A stretch of DNA of 64,000 bases from Condylostoma magnum (lineage: Eukaryota; Ciliophora; Heterotrichea; Heterotrichida; Condylostomatidae). Position 1 is the first letter of the stretch. The number at the start of each line of letters is the position of its first letter. Below the pieces are notes generated by a model that did not search any database, was not told the origin of the DNA, and was given only the letters and a program-made list of their open reading frames with translations. The stretch spans positions 34,029 through 98,028 of the forward strand of contig CAKKTI010000027.1 of the NCBI GenBank assembly GCA_920105805.1, given 5' to 3'. The position numbers and the translations under genes are program-made. This document shows, in pieces, positions 11,988-23,350 of the stretch.

Positions 11988-12317
11988 ATGGGATGCTGTT
12001 AATGTCATCGAATAGAAAACTAAGAAATGATTTTACATACTCTTTAAGCTAGCTCTGATTAGTCTTATATAGCAAAGGACGAGGACAGTTTTAGGGACAT
12101 TACACTTAATTCTGCTAATGAAAAGTCTTTTAACTAAAGTCCAGCAGTCCAAAGCAACAAAATAGAAGAGATTTTCTTGCAATATAACAGTATACAAACT
12201 CCTCGTTTTGGTAAAAATAACATTTTACTGGATTTTTCACCTGAAAAGAAAACATTCTACGGTAAAAGAACTACTTACTCAAAGAATACAACCCTTGATA
12301 AATCAATTCAATATTAA
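11988..12317 (+). CDS. Small protein with N-terminal MGCC acylation signal
   Basis: About 109 residues, family unknown. It starts MGCCQCHRIEN, a Gly at position 2 for N-myristoylation with adjacent cysteines for palmitoylation, so it is predicted to sit on the inner face of a membrane. The body is polar with several Ser/Thr-Pro and Lys sites (TPRFGKNN, DFSPEKKTFYGKRT). UAA at 12315-12317 lies 11 bp from the end of the convergent phosphatase gene. Confidence 0.6.
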
Positions 12318-12328
12318 TTACGATTATG

Positions 12329-14028
12329 CTAAATGGGATTTAAGTTGTTTTCTATTTTTGAGTGTCACCTATTCTTCCTCTGTATTAGATTTCTTACTAA
12401 TGTCTTTCTAGTATTAAGTCTTTATATAAATGGCTGAGATGTGCTTCTCTGCTTGATTTATTATGCTTCTTTCTTATTCTACATCATATTTACAATTGAC
12501 TCTAAAGATTCATTTAAGGATATATTAGCGTTTAGGGATATATCTGTTTATGACTAACTGAACTAATCAGACTGTACTGCTTTTTGTATAAAAACTTCCT
12601 TTTTATGAGGTAAACTAACTTAAGATTTACTTTAATCTTCTTGTTTAATTCGTGAATTTTCTTATTTCTATTGACTTAGTATTGATATAAAATGCATTTC
12701 TTATGATTTGTTATTGAAGTCTAGATAAATGTTCTATGAAATTTACCTTAAAAATGGTCTTTAGTCTTTAGGCTGTTTTCTATGCTTAAAATAGTACTAA
12801 ACAGCTAAAACAAGAAATTCATACAAATCACTAATAACCAATGACTTGTCCTATCTTCTCAGTACATTTTTATTAGTTTTCTTGATAATTTGTTTAACTT
12901 ATCTCATAGATTAAACAGTTATCTCTTAATTACCCACATGATCTATAAATTTCCTTATATTTTAAACAATTAGCCCTGGTTTTGAAATATAGCCCTGCAC
13001 TAACTACTAAGCTTTATTTAACGACACTTTATTTGTATTATAGCAAAGTGCAGTTTCCTAATTAACACTAGCGAACATTATTATCATAGCAATTATTACA
13101 TTTTCAATAGCTGATGCCCCTTTATTAAACAAGTATCTTAAATTAGCAAGTTTTTTAACAGGAATTTTTTCAATAAGACAGCCAATATCCCTTTACAGTT
13201 ATTCAATACTAATAACTTCCTCCTCACTAGCTTCACTGTTATCCTTAAAACTGGCGGCTTCATTATTTTCCTTTAGCACACCTCCTTGCTAAAACTATTA
13301 AATAATCTTACTGGCCTACTAACAAATAGCGTCTGTATTTTCTTAATACAGCCCTTGCGTCCTTGACGATAACTACCCTTATTTCCTCAAAAACATTTTC
13401 CTTAAAACCTTTCCCCTCACACTTGTCTCCGCCCTGGTTTCATAACTATCAGTTAGATCCATTTTTAACTATAACTACATACTTCCTCTTTGATTATTCA
13501 GCCAATTTTCATACCTTCTTAACTAATTCATGAACCCAGGATTAGGGTTAATCCAGGGCCTTCTGGATCTTACGTGCAAAATGGCATCTCTAAGTACCAT
13601 TCCTTTATAACGCATTAAATAAGCGATTACTATTGTTGCAGAACGTGAGACTCCTGCGAAGCAGTGGACTAATATATTTCTATGCTGGGACAGTATATTA
13701 TGTATTAAGTCAACACACTCTCTAAAATGAGCACTTAGACGAGCATTAGGCTCGTCTAGAATTCTAATTACTGTATATTCAAACTCGTTTGGAAATTTAG
13801 GGGGAAGTCCATCGCAAACTGTTAAAATGTGGGAAATTTTGAAGTTTTTGATACTAGAGTAAGTATAGGCTGCGCCGACGGAACCTAGGTATAAGCCTTC
13901 AATGATCTAGGCTAGATAGAATTTACCTTGTGGGGTCGACTGTCCGATCGCTGCATTTAGGCTATATAGACGCGTTGCATACGGGCTATTTCATCAGCGT
14001 AGTAGACTGTGTGGGATTAAGCAGACAT
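12329..14028 (-). CDS. Dual-specificity protein phosphatase with a dynein-stalk-like C-terminal region
   Basis: About 559 residues after removing one 20-nt intron. Residues about 40-190 form a DUSP domain: IIEGLYLGSVGAAY, general acid Asp in RILDEP, and the catalytic loop HCFAGVSRSATIVIAYLMR (Cys about 119, Arg about 125), all intact. Residues about 262-410 are helical. A block like the dynein NPP/helix region is followed by FIDHVGNQEITVQSMRQVKQ, and it ends LVISDLYEFLVLAVQYYFK, in the order and spacing of the microtubule-binding stalk tip of dynein heavy chain. That second match is my inference from pattern, not a search. Stop: UAG at 12329, or UGA at 12365. Confidence 0.8.
13907..13926 (-). 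other. 20-nt intron in the phosphatase gene
   Basis: The minus strand reads GTAAATTCTATCTAGCCTAG, with canonical GT and AG ends. Removing exactly these 20 nt in phase 0 joins SRPHK to IIEGLYLGS, the expected start of a dual-specificity phosphatase domain. The shorter 15-nt choice ending at the first TAG breaks the frame, so 20 nt is well supported. Confidence 0.75.
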
Positions 14029-14047
14029 TGTAGGATTTGTTTATAAA

Positions 14048-15571
14048 ATGGAAAAGTTAGAAGAGTTATTAGACTGGGTGAATGAAGAAGGATTATTGGA
14101 AGAACTTTTATCAAAAGTGTCACCCTAGATTGGAGTAAATCATCTTCAAGAGGTAACAGAGTGTATTGGAAAGCAGTTTTTAGTGTAAGGTTAAGAATTG
14201 CTGGAGTTTATTGTTGAAAATCTGTAAGAAATCAATCACGTTGACCTTAATTGTATTAATCCGTATGTTATTAGAGATTTGGTATAGAATTTTTGTATGG
14301 AGTAGATATAGAATTTGTTGTTGAAAGGTCCTAGAGAGCCTGTTGTGAATGTTTAAGACAAAATTCAAAGTGAAGTTGCTACAGAGGATGATTAAGCTAG
14401 TACTATTGAACGAATTTTAAATGAAAAGTAAACTTGGCTCACTCCTTTAATAAAATAACACCAAGAATCACTTTAATAAGTATTTTCAAAATATGGACAT
14501 GAGGATGATGAAATGTATGTAGATGTTAGAGATTTAGCCAATATATTTAAAGAGTTTTTACTTATTGCATAAATATCGCTTTCCAATACAGCTATGTAAT
14601 CTTTTAATGAACTGATTCATCAATATTACGAGCCATACACAGATTAGTAAGGAAATCAACACTATGAAAGAGTCCCTCCTACAGAATTTATTTTTATTAT
14701 TGAGTAGTGAGCAAAAACTCATAGCTCACTGTTACAAGATCCTTAGTATATAGAAAGAACGCTTATTAACTATAGGAAAATAGCTAAGAGATTAAGCAAT
14801 CAGGATAAAGGCAAAATAGATAAACTTATTTCACAACTACAAGCATAACTTGAGGAGTTGTAAAGGCCTAAAACTGCTTCAGGCCGTAAAGAGTAAATTT
14901 GTTTTAATAATCTAAAAGCAATTTTTAAAGCATTTTCAGGCCAAAAGGAAAATCTTAATGAATGAAGCTAAAAGGATGCCAAATTAACATTAGATTATAG
15001 CAAATTTTAACTGTTTTTATAAAGCTTTGGAATCTTAGATAACATGTCCTTTTGCAATACACAAGCTCTAGGAATTTTTAAAAGTACTGCAAATAATGGA
15101 AGACTTATGAGCTTTCAGTAATTCGTTTAATCCTTAGATAAGTTGTGTAATATTTACTATCCCGGGCATGCATCTATTTAATAAAAAAGAGATATGCTTT
15201 ATGGTTAGCTTGGATTGATAAGTAGTGATCAAATTTGTAACAGATTGACTAATCTAGAAGTGCAATCTTAACCTGAATAAAAGCAAGATTTAAAACCTCC
15301 TACAGTGAGACCTTCATCATTACCATAAAAGAAATCAGTATCATATGCTTAAAGGCATAAAAAGAGGATATAAGGGTAGAGAAATTCAACTGCTTAATAA
15401 TTCAGTAACACTGGCTCTCTAAAAGAATTTGTAGTAGAAGGAGATGAATAAATCATTTAAAAGTACTTTCCTGGTAAGGAATAAGCTAGACTACAGGGAA
15501 TCATAAAGATGCATGATGAAAAAATAGCCAGATCTAATAGATTTCTGCAAAAGAGTTCATATAAAAAGTAA
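14048..15571 (+). CDS. Hypothetical protein with a p25-alpha/TPPP-like domain
   Basis: About 507 residues, read without interruption. The N-terminal 140 residues are acidic and helical; residues about 290-385 show the p25-alpha pattern (LKAIFKAFSG, DYSKFQLFLQSFGIL, LGIFKSTANNGRLMSFQQFV). The C-terminal 120 residues are basic and Gln/Ser-rich. TPPP-family proteins bundle microtubules in other organisms; a cytoskeletal role is inferred. A related domain occurs in the gene at 43870-45807. Start codon lies 19 bp from that of the divergent phosphatase. Confidence 0.55.
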
Positions 15572-15781
15572 TTTTAATTCTTTTATCGTAAAAGCACCTT
15601 TTGTATATTAAAAACTTATTAAATATCATATATCTCTAACTAATAAACAAAATAAAGGTAGGGACATTTTAACATCTTTATTACAAATGAATGGAACTTA
15701 TGGAAAATCTTCATTATACTTTTGTCGTAAGGCAAAATCTGGAATTTGAGCAGAATTAAATAAATAGTTTTGAAAGGTTAT

Positions 15782-17740
15782 TTATTCTTCATCATCTTCT
15801 TCAAAACTTATATTGAAATTATTCTCTCTACGAGTGGAATTATCCTATTCCTTTAACTCTTATTGATTACTATATTCTAACTTTTCAATATATTATTATA
15901 TCTTCTCTTTTAATCTGTTTCTATGATTTATCTCCCGTTTAAGCATCTTTTTGCTCAGGGGAACTTACCTAATTCTCTTTTTAGACTTTACAAATTACCT
16001 TGATAATAATATGTAATTTACTTAATCTGCTCTTTCCTTCACTCATTTACTCTTAGTTAAATCAGTATTAAGATTAAGCTATATCAATTTGCAATGAGTG
16101 GCAATATGGCCAAGGTTTTTACAAATAAAGCAATTTATATCAAGTATAGTAAAATCATTATTTCTGCAATTTTCCTTTATAACTTTTATTCTGGATCTAA
16201 CAGACGGCATTCTTTCAATAATGTCTTTTATATCATCCCTTGATACGGTTAAAACCTCAACATAAGTCAAGCACCGTGCTGTTGCTGTTCTTGATTACTC
16301 AGTATAAAAGGCAATTTGACCAAACATGTTATCCTTATCCATAACTCCAAATCTAGTATCCGTTTCATAGTGAATTATCTCTATCTAACCAACCTATATA
16401 TAATAAATATTAGTAGTCTACTCTCCAGTTACAAAAATAATGTCAAAAGGAGCAAATAGCTGCCTGTTTAGCACTTTTCCTACAGAGCCTAAAAAAGTAT
16501 TGGGAAAATGTTTGAATACAGTGCATTATTAGAAGAAGTTTCTCCTTGATATACTAAAAATTTCATCTCGCAAAGGTTCTGATAAAATAGCCAGTATTTC
16601 TTTCTCATTTTCAGCAATACTATCAGAGTACTCAATCAAGCATTCAATGAATAATTTAACTCTTTACTGTAATTAGTATGACATTTAGTAATCTCGCATA
16701 AATTTGATAAAATGCACTAATTTTTCCCTTAGATCCACTGAATGATTATCATCCGACGTTAAGTTTCCAATACTTCCAACAGTATAAGCAAAAATAACAC
16801 AGCAGAACACCATGCATATAATAGCATAAATTTTTTCACTTTAATTATAAGGCACCATGTCTCCATATCCCACTGAAGTCATAGTAGTTAAAGCCCAGTA
16901 AATAGTGTTCACGTATATTGTAAAAGAAGAACTATCTAATAAATTATTCCTCAGTAGTCAAGTATTAGGGTTATGTTTAGATTCTTCAAGACTGATATAA
17001 AACCAAATACACGAAAGTCAATGAGCCATTGTAAATGCCCCCACTGTAAGCTTTATGGAAGTAAAAATATTAGCTATGGCTACACTTGAAATGTACTCTT
17101 ATAAATCGTATAAAATTTGCTATAGTTTGACTATTCTCAGTAGCTTCACTATCCTAAAAAGCTTTAAAAGACGGATTAATTGAGTTGCATTTGACGGCCC
17201 TTAAGAGAAAGTAAGAGGATTATTTCCGTTTATTGCCTCTATGATCTAAGGAATCGGTAAGATGGAAATTAAGTCGATGAAAAATCATTATTTTATATAA
17301 CTTTTAGCTATAATCGCCTTATCATCAATCAATATTCCTCCGCTATAAATAGCTGTATTGAAAGACATGAAAATATCTAGTGTGAAAAAGATTGTAATGA
17401 GAAGATCGATTATATTTCATAGTAGCTATTCTTCTGGATCAAAGGCCAAAATGTAAGGTAATGTTAACCCTTAGAAAAATATCAAAATTATACTGAATAT
17501 ATCTCATATTAATTTAAAGTTATTCTCAGGATTAATAAATCAAGTATTATATATACCACTTTCTTATCTAGTTATGGGATAAAACTCCTCTCTTGTGAAT
17601 GTTCTGTAAGAATTATCGAGAATACTTGAATAAAATTGTGAAGAATTTACGTAGTTACCTGGCTGTTTTTGAAATTTAAAGCTTAAATCGTATAATGAAT
17701 TCTTTGACCACCAATTTTAATTCTTTAATACTTTATACAT
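15782..17740 (-). CDS. Voltage/cyclic-nucleotide-gated potassium channel with C-terminal zinc knuckle
   Basis: 652 residues. Six membrane segments are visible from about residue 95 to 320, including an S4-like stretch (LIRLLKLFRIVKLLRIVK) with regularly spaced Arg/Lys. The pore reads TMTSVGYGDM (about 286-295), the K+-selective filter. A C-linker and cyclic-nucleotide-binding domain follow (about 370-525: GEQTTNIYYIQVGQIEI, FGQIAFYTEQSRTATARC). A CCHC knuckle CFICKNLGHIATHC sits at about 536-549 before a basic coiled coil, an arrangement I recall from other ciliate channels. Several Trp are UGA. The end is UAA at 15782-15784, followed by more UAA/UAG codons. Predicted location: plasma or ciliary membrane. 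Confidence 0.9.
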
Positions 17741-17752
17741 ATTTTTATGAAA

Positions 17753-19483
17753 ATGAACTAATTAAGTACTATGGAGGGGCCTGAAAGTTTCAGTGACGAG
17801 GAATACGAGTAGAATTCAACTCCTTTATCTACTAATCAAAATTTAGAGCAATTTCCCTAAGACTTTTCATTACAAAAATTAAATGATAATAGAAAAGACA
17901 CATATCATATGCAAGGCAGTTTGTATTAAAGCTAAAATTTCAATACTCCTTAAGATTTATAGGAAAAACTAGATTAGTATGTAAGCTATATGAATAAAGG
18001 AAATGAAACTCCTAAAAGTTCTTTTTATTAAACTGGTAGTGAATTCAGTTAAAGAATAAGTGAATCTATCAATGAACCTGAATTACTGTAATAAGACAGT
18101 TTCTCTCTAATGACCACAGGTAGAACTTTTATCAATCATAAAAGTGTATAAGGGAATGTATTTGATAGGCTGTACTTATAGAAAAAAAGGCCATCTAAAA
18201 GCATTATTTGTAAAGACAATGAAGAAATCTAGCAAAAGGTATAAAAGAAGAGTAATGTTAATTATGGAGCTATGTTATATTTAAAAGGCATGAGAATGAA
18301 AGAATCTGTAGAGAGAAGAAATAAAACTATAAAAGCAGAAAATGAGAATAAAGAAATTTCTTAGTACTCCTTTAAGCCTTAACTAGAATAAAAGGGACCG
18401 AATTGTGCTCTAACAAGTTTCACTCCAGTAGAGGAAAGATTATTGCAGAAAGGTAATGAAAAATAACTGAAAATTAAAATATTAAGGGAGAAGCAGAAGG
18501 GATCTGAGCTGGGATAATGTACTTTTACACCACTGATTAACGATAACTAGCATGCAAGTAAAGATTCAACTGTTCCTAAATACTAAGAATTATATAAAGA
18601 AGCTGAATTACGGGAAAAAAGACGAAACACTTTATAAGAAGAGGCTTCAAGCCAATTTTCGTTTAAACCTTCAATAACTACTAAGTCATCAAAGCTTGAC
18701 GGAACAAATTTCATGTAAAGGATCGACAGCTTTTAATAAGAATTTAACTAAAAGATGCAAAGGCTTAAAGAGAAATTAAATCCTACAGTTGATTAGAATA
18801 CCGGACAACCATATTTTAAACCTTAGCTAATAAATCCTGTATAAAGGAATAGAGATGGAAATGTGTTCAATCATTTATACCTAGAAAAAGATAAAGCAGT
18901 AGAAAGAAAGGATGTTTTATAATCAAAATACGAGTCATAATATCAGCATAATAAAAATCACAAAAGTGATAAGATTTATAATGATTTTAAAATAAAGCAG
19001 TATGAAAATATATTTGATTTATTAGACCACGATAATGATGGATTAATATCTGCCGATTCTATAAGCATTGAAAATGTTGATTTAAAAGTACTAGAAATTT
19101 TACTGCCGCTGTTTGAGTATCTAGAGTAAGATTAAATTATTATTTCTAAACCACAATTTGTTGATTTAGTCATATAAATAAGCAAAAATTTAAGCATTGA
19201 AGAAAAAGCTTATTTAACTAGAAGGGAAAAACTGATTTAAGTAGAAAGTTATCAATTTAAGCCTAAGATTTCAGGTTACAGTAAATTAATTGCTGAGTCA
19301 AAACGCAAGGAAGGTGAAGACATATACAATAGAAATGTTAAGGAAAGAGAGTAGAGTATTTAGAGACTTTAAAATATGTCGGAGACACTTAAAAAGAAAG
19401 AAGAAGCTGAATGCACGTTTACTCCTAAGGTCATCGGGTTTAAAAAGTCTAAGCAAAGGCCTATTTTAAGATCTAAATATTAA
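17753..19483 (+). CDS. EF-hand containing cytoskeletal-type protein
   Basis: About 576 residues. Residues about 420-445 form an EF hand with a canonical loop (DHDNDGLISADS). Several F-x-P-x-I motifs follow the ciliate pattern (FSFKPSITT, QFKPKISGYSKLI, CTFTPKVIGFKK), spaced through a basic helical background. Function unknown; a calcium-responsive ciliary or cortical protein is the best guess. A second Met at 17771 is in frame. With the first Met, only 12 bp separate this start codon from that of the K+ channel. Confidence 0.6.
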
Positions 19484-20070
19484 TGCAGTTTAAATCAATT
19501 ATTATTTGTATTTTTATTATTACATATGAGTGGTATACTTATATCATTTTAGCACTTTTAGTGTTGGTGGGATCAAATTCGATTTTAATCCCAATGCAAT
19601 TGAGCTGTTTTAATCATTTGTAATATTATTATACAATGTAATATTGGGAAAAAAGCAAGTGTCTAGTGCAAAACAGCGTTATGCATGTTTATCAATACGA
19701 AAATATGTTAAATAATTCCTACTTTTAATATTACCGAATAAATTATTTGAAAGATAATAAGTAATAAAAAATATATAGTTCTCTAATACATAATTCCTGT
19801 TGTCAATAAATTATATAAAGATAAAAGCTTTAACATACCTAATAATATCATTTTTATTTAATTTGAGTAAAACTACAAAAGCAATTAGGTTTATTTACGA
19901 AATTAGTTGATTCCTTTAAAAACAAACTATATGTAAATTTCTTCAAAGTAATCTTGCACTTTTAAATTTTGCCACATAAGTTATATAAATTAAACTTTCA
20001 TGCTCCCTAAATACTGATTTAAATAGTACTAAAACTTCTGAACGGTCATTTTTCAAATTAAATTTTTAAA
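19484..20070. other. Gene-free AT-rich stretch
   Basis: About 590 bp between the EF-hand gene and the carboxypeptidase gene. No frame gives a protein-like residue pattern. A weak inverted repeat (GGGAT...ATCCC, about 19580-19603) is present but no tRNA cloverleaf could be drawn. Confidence 0.5.
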
Positions 20071-22605
20071 ATGATATCTGATGCAGATAGCTTTTCCTTC
20101 TTAACTGAAGAAACAGATGAAGAGAATGCCTAAAATAGTACAAATGCAACAAAAAGTTTAGTTTATTCAAAAAACCGCCTTCCTCCTCCAAACCCGCTAA
20201 TCCCTAAATAAATATAATAAATAGAGCACCCAAATACAGCTCATAGGATTCCGTTTTGGTAACTTTTAGACAGTAATTTGCCAGAATTGAAAGGACAACA
20301 AAAGCCTTATGAATAAAGTCCAACTGTTGATAAGTAAGACTTGCCCTTACCAGCACCTGGAGTAATGACTTTAAGAGGGGTGATGGAAACTACGACTATA
20401 GTATACAAAAGGACTAGAAGATTTCATGAAAACAATATTTCTCAGGGGTTTTATAATGCAAATCCATGTGACTTAAGCAAATTATTAAAAGCAAGATAGA
20501 ATTCAAAGATTAGCATACCAAAACCAATCGTTAGAGATAATTTAGAGCCCTGGTATTAAAAATCAGGTGTATAAGATAATACGTTAATGTTCGAGTCACG
20601 ATTTGAGTCTGGCAATCTTTCCCTGGCAGGTAAATTAAGTCGGTATGAGTATAATTTAGTATGCTAAAATGATACTAATTCTAGAGGACATACACAGTGA
20701 TACTTTTATAAGGTAACTAATACGAGATGTTGCAATATTAAATTTAATATACTAAACTTTATCAAACCAGACTCTCTATACAACCAAGGCATGAAAGTTT
20801 CTATATACTCTTAATCTCACTTTGAAAAAACAGGAGAAGGATGATTTCGAGGAGGAGAGAATATTAAGTATTTTTGTAACGGAATTATAAGAGATCACAT
20901 TGCAGGAAAGTTTTTCCATACTCTTTCTTTCAGTTACAAATTTGCATACAATAATGACACTGTATACTTTGCCCATAGCATCCCATACACCTACACCTAA
21001 CTACTAAGAGAGCTAAATTCAATAGAACAAGACTAATAAAGGTAACAATTTATCCATAGAAAGGTCATGTGTAAAACCTTAGGAGGAAATAACTGTGATT
21101 AATTAACAATTACTAACAGAGGCTCAATAGAAGATAATTAATTTAAAAAGGGAGTTGTACTAAGTGCTAGAGTTCATCCTGGGGAGTCAGTAGGTTCATG
21201 GATGATGTAAGGAATTATAGAGTTCCTATTATCAGACGCTTTGGAGGCAGATTATCTAAGGTCTATGTATATTTTTAAAATTATACCAATGATGAATATT
21301 GACGGGGTTATTAACGGTAATTATAGATGCAGTTTAGTAGGCTCTGATTTAAATAGAAGATGGAAAAATCCCAATCAGCAGCTTCATCCTGTCATTTGGA
21401 ACATGAAAAATATGATATATGAGTTCGGTAGGAGGCAACAATTAGAGTTAATATGCGATCTTCATGGACACTCTAGGAAAAAGAATATCTTTATGTATGG
21501 ATGCGAAATGAAAGATTAACCTCATGCTTGCAGAATTTTCCCGTATATTCTAAGCAAAATTTCACCTAGTTTTGACTACTATAGCTGTAAATTTGGGGTT
21601 TAAAGGTCGAAAGAGTCTACTTTAAGAGTAACTTTATTTAAAGAGCTGTAAATTCCTAACATTTTTACCTTAGAAGCCTCGTTTTGTGGCGCTGATAAGG
21701 ACCGTTATGAAAATTAGCACTTTAATACAGATATACTAAAAGAAATGGGAAGAGATCTTTGTTTAGCTTTGATCCCAAATGCTTATTCTAATTCCTCCAT
21801 ACCACCGACTCCGACTATAAAAAAGTAATTAAACAGACGTATAAATCAAGAGGGTCAACCTCTTGCATAAAAGACTACTAACCTTAGTAAAAGTACAACT
21901 AAATATTCGTAAATCAGCTCTAAATATAGATAGCTAAACAGGCAAATATTAATACAAGATATGCTAGATAATAATGAATTATTACAAATAGGAGCAGATG
22001 AGGACTCAAGCTCTGGATCCGACTCAGATCCCTCTGAAGATAATTTCGAATTAGAAGATGTTAAAAAGATCACTTAAATCAATGCTCCAAGGAAGAAATC
22101 AATATAACCACAAACAAAGAGACGATAAAGATACGCTAGAACTCTAAGTTAAGTTAGAAAGTAAAACAAAGAGCCTACTTAGTCTAACTAAACACCTGTA
22201 AGATAAACTACATAAAGACAAGAAGAATACAAGCCAAAAATAGTCATACAGACCAAAGGAATCAAAACATACTATAATAAAAAGGGTAAAAGAGTCCACG
22301 ACTAAATCAGCTAAACTCCTACATCATTTTATCCTAAAATCTTGTTAATAAGAGCACAAATGTTAAGTGCTTCGGATAAAAGAGGAAGTGTATAGAGTAA
22401 ACTGCATACTCCTGCATTTAATGACGAAAACTAGCAAAATGAAAATATCGCATAAAGCTTAAGAGATACAAATTTCAAGAAGTTTGTGAGAAGAAACAGA
22501 ACTTAAAGCCCGTTTTCAGAGGTTAATAGAAGCTTAATACCAAGCAGCAAAAAAGTAAACAGTCATATACGAGGAACAAGCAATAATATAAAAATCCGTC
22601 AATAA
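20071..22605 (+). CDS. Cytosolic carboxypeptidase (CCP/AGBL, peptidase M14D)
   Basis: About 844 residues. The N-terminal beta domain (about 190-330: FESRFESGNLSLAG, QWYFYKVTN) is typical of the CCP subfamily and is followed by the M14 catalytic domain (about 360-560). Zinc ligands are HPGE (about 368) and the His of DLHGHS. The arginine/asparagine pair is DLNRRW and the catalytic Glu lies in TLEASFCG (about 533). It should remove glutamates from tubulin side chains or C-termini. The long basic tail contains an acidic motif SSGSDSDPSEDNFE (22000-22050) that also occurs in the second carboxypeptidase of this window. Stop is one of UAA 22603, UAG 22609 or UAA 22621. Confidence 0.9.
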
Positions 22606-22624
22606 TATTAGAATATAATCTAAA

Positions 22625-23344
22625 ATGGACAAGTCGAAGCTGGATAAGATAAGAGACTATGTGATGCACTTGAACAAAATAAAGTTTAATAAACTTGACC
22701 CGAGCTCATTAAGAGTTATGGAATTATAAAGGAAAAGAGGATTACTTCATATAGAAGAAGAAGTTAATATAAAACCCAGGCCAATCCCCCCACCTTCTAA
22801 GCATGTTTTATGACGTAAAAAACAGCATATATTCAATCCAGAGGGAATAATTGTGACATCATTACCAAAACAACAGTTTGGAAAACATAGAACATACAAC
22901 AATGAAAAGAATTTTGTAAGAAATCATTTCTACGATAATCAAAATCCTAAAAAGGACTAAAATAAGCTATAATAAATTGAAAAAGAATTTAAAAGAGTAA
23001 ATTTAGGTAACAAGCACCGTAAAACTTTCCATTCCAAAAAGCGAACAAGTTTAGACTAGGACTACCACATTTTTGACACAAAAGGAGGCCTTTTGATATG
23101 CAAGAAGCAACGCAGTGTTATAAGAAGCTATGACCTCCACTTGCAGGACTATATGCAAAACTATCAATAAGAGCAATCAAGCCACCAAAACTCCTCAATA
23201 CAGTAAACCCTATAAATCCGCAGTAAATAAAAACAAAGTAAAATAAAATCAATTACTCAAAGACTATACAAACGTCCCAAACGCCCCTAAACCACCAAAT
23301 CCCTGCAGCTTACCCAGCGCTACTCTGTCCTTTTAGAAGATTAA
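22625..23344 (+). CDS. Hypothetical basic protein
   Basis: 239 residues, strongly basic, not recognised. The N-terminus MDKSKLDKIRDYVMHLNKIK is helical; a Pro-rich stretch (KPRPIPPPSKH) follows, and the last third is Gln/Ser/Lys-rich. One UGA is read as Trp (HVLWRKKQ). It lies in a same-strand row: about 19 bp after the carboxypeptidase stop and 6 bp before the Rpt5 start codon. Confidence 0.5.
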
Positions 23345-23350
23345 TTAAAA

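Noticed and set aside
19570-19610. Short hairpin with TTCGA, reminiscent of a tRNA T-arm
   Set aside because: No 7-bp acceptor stem, D-arm or anticodon arm could be fitted on either strand.
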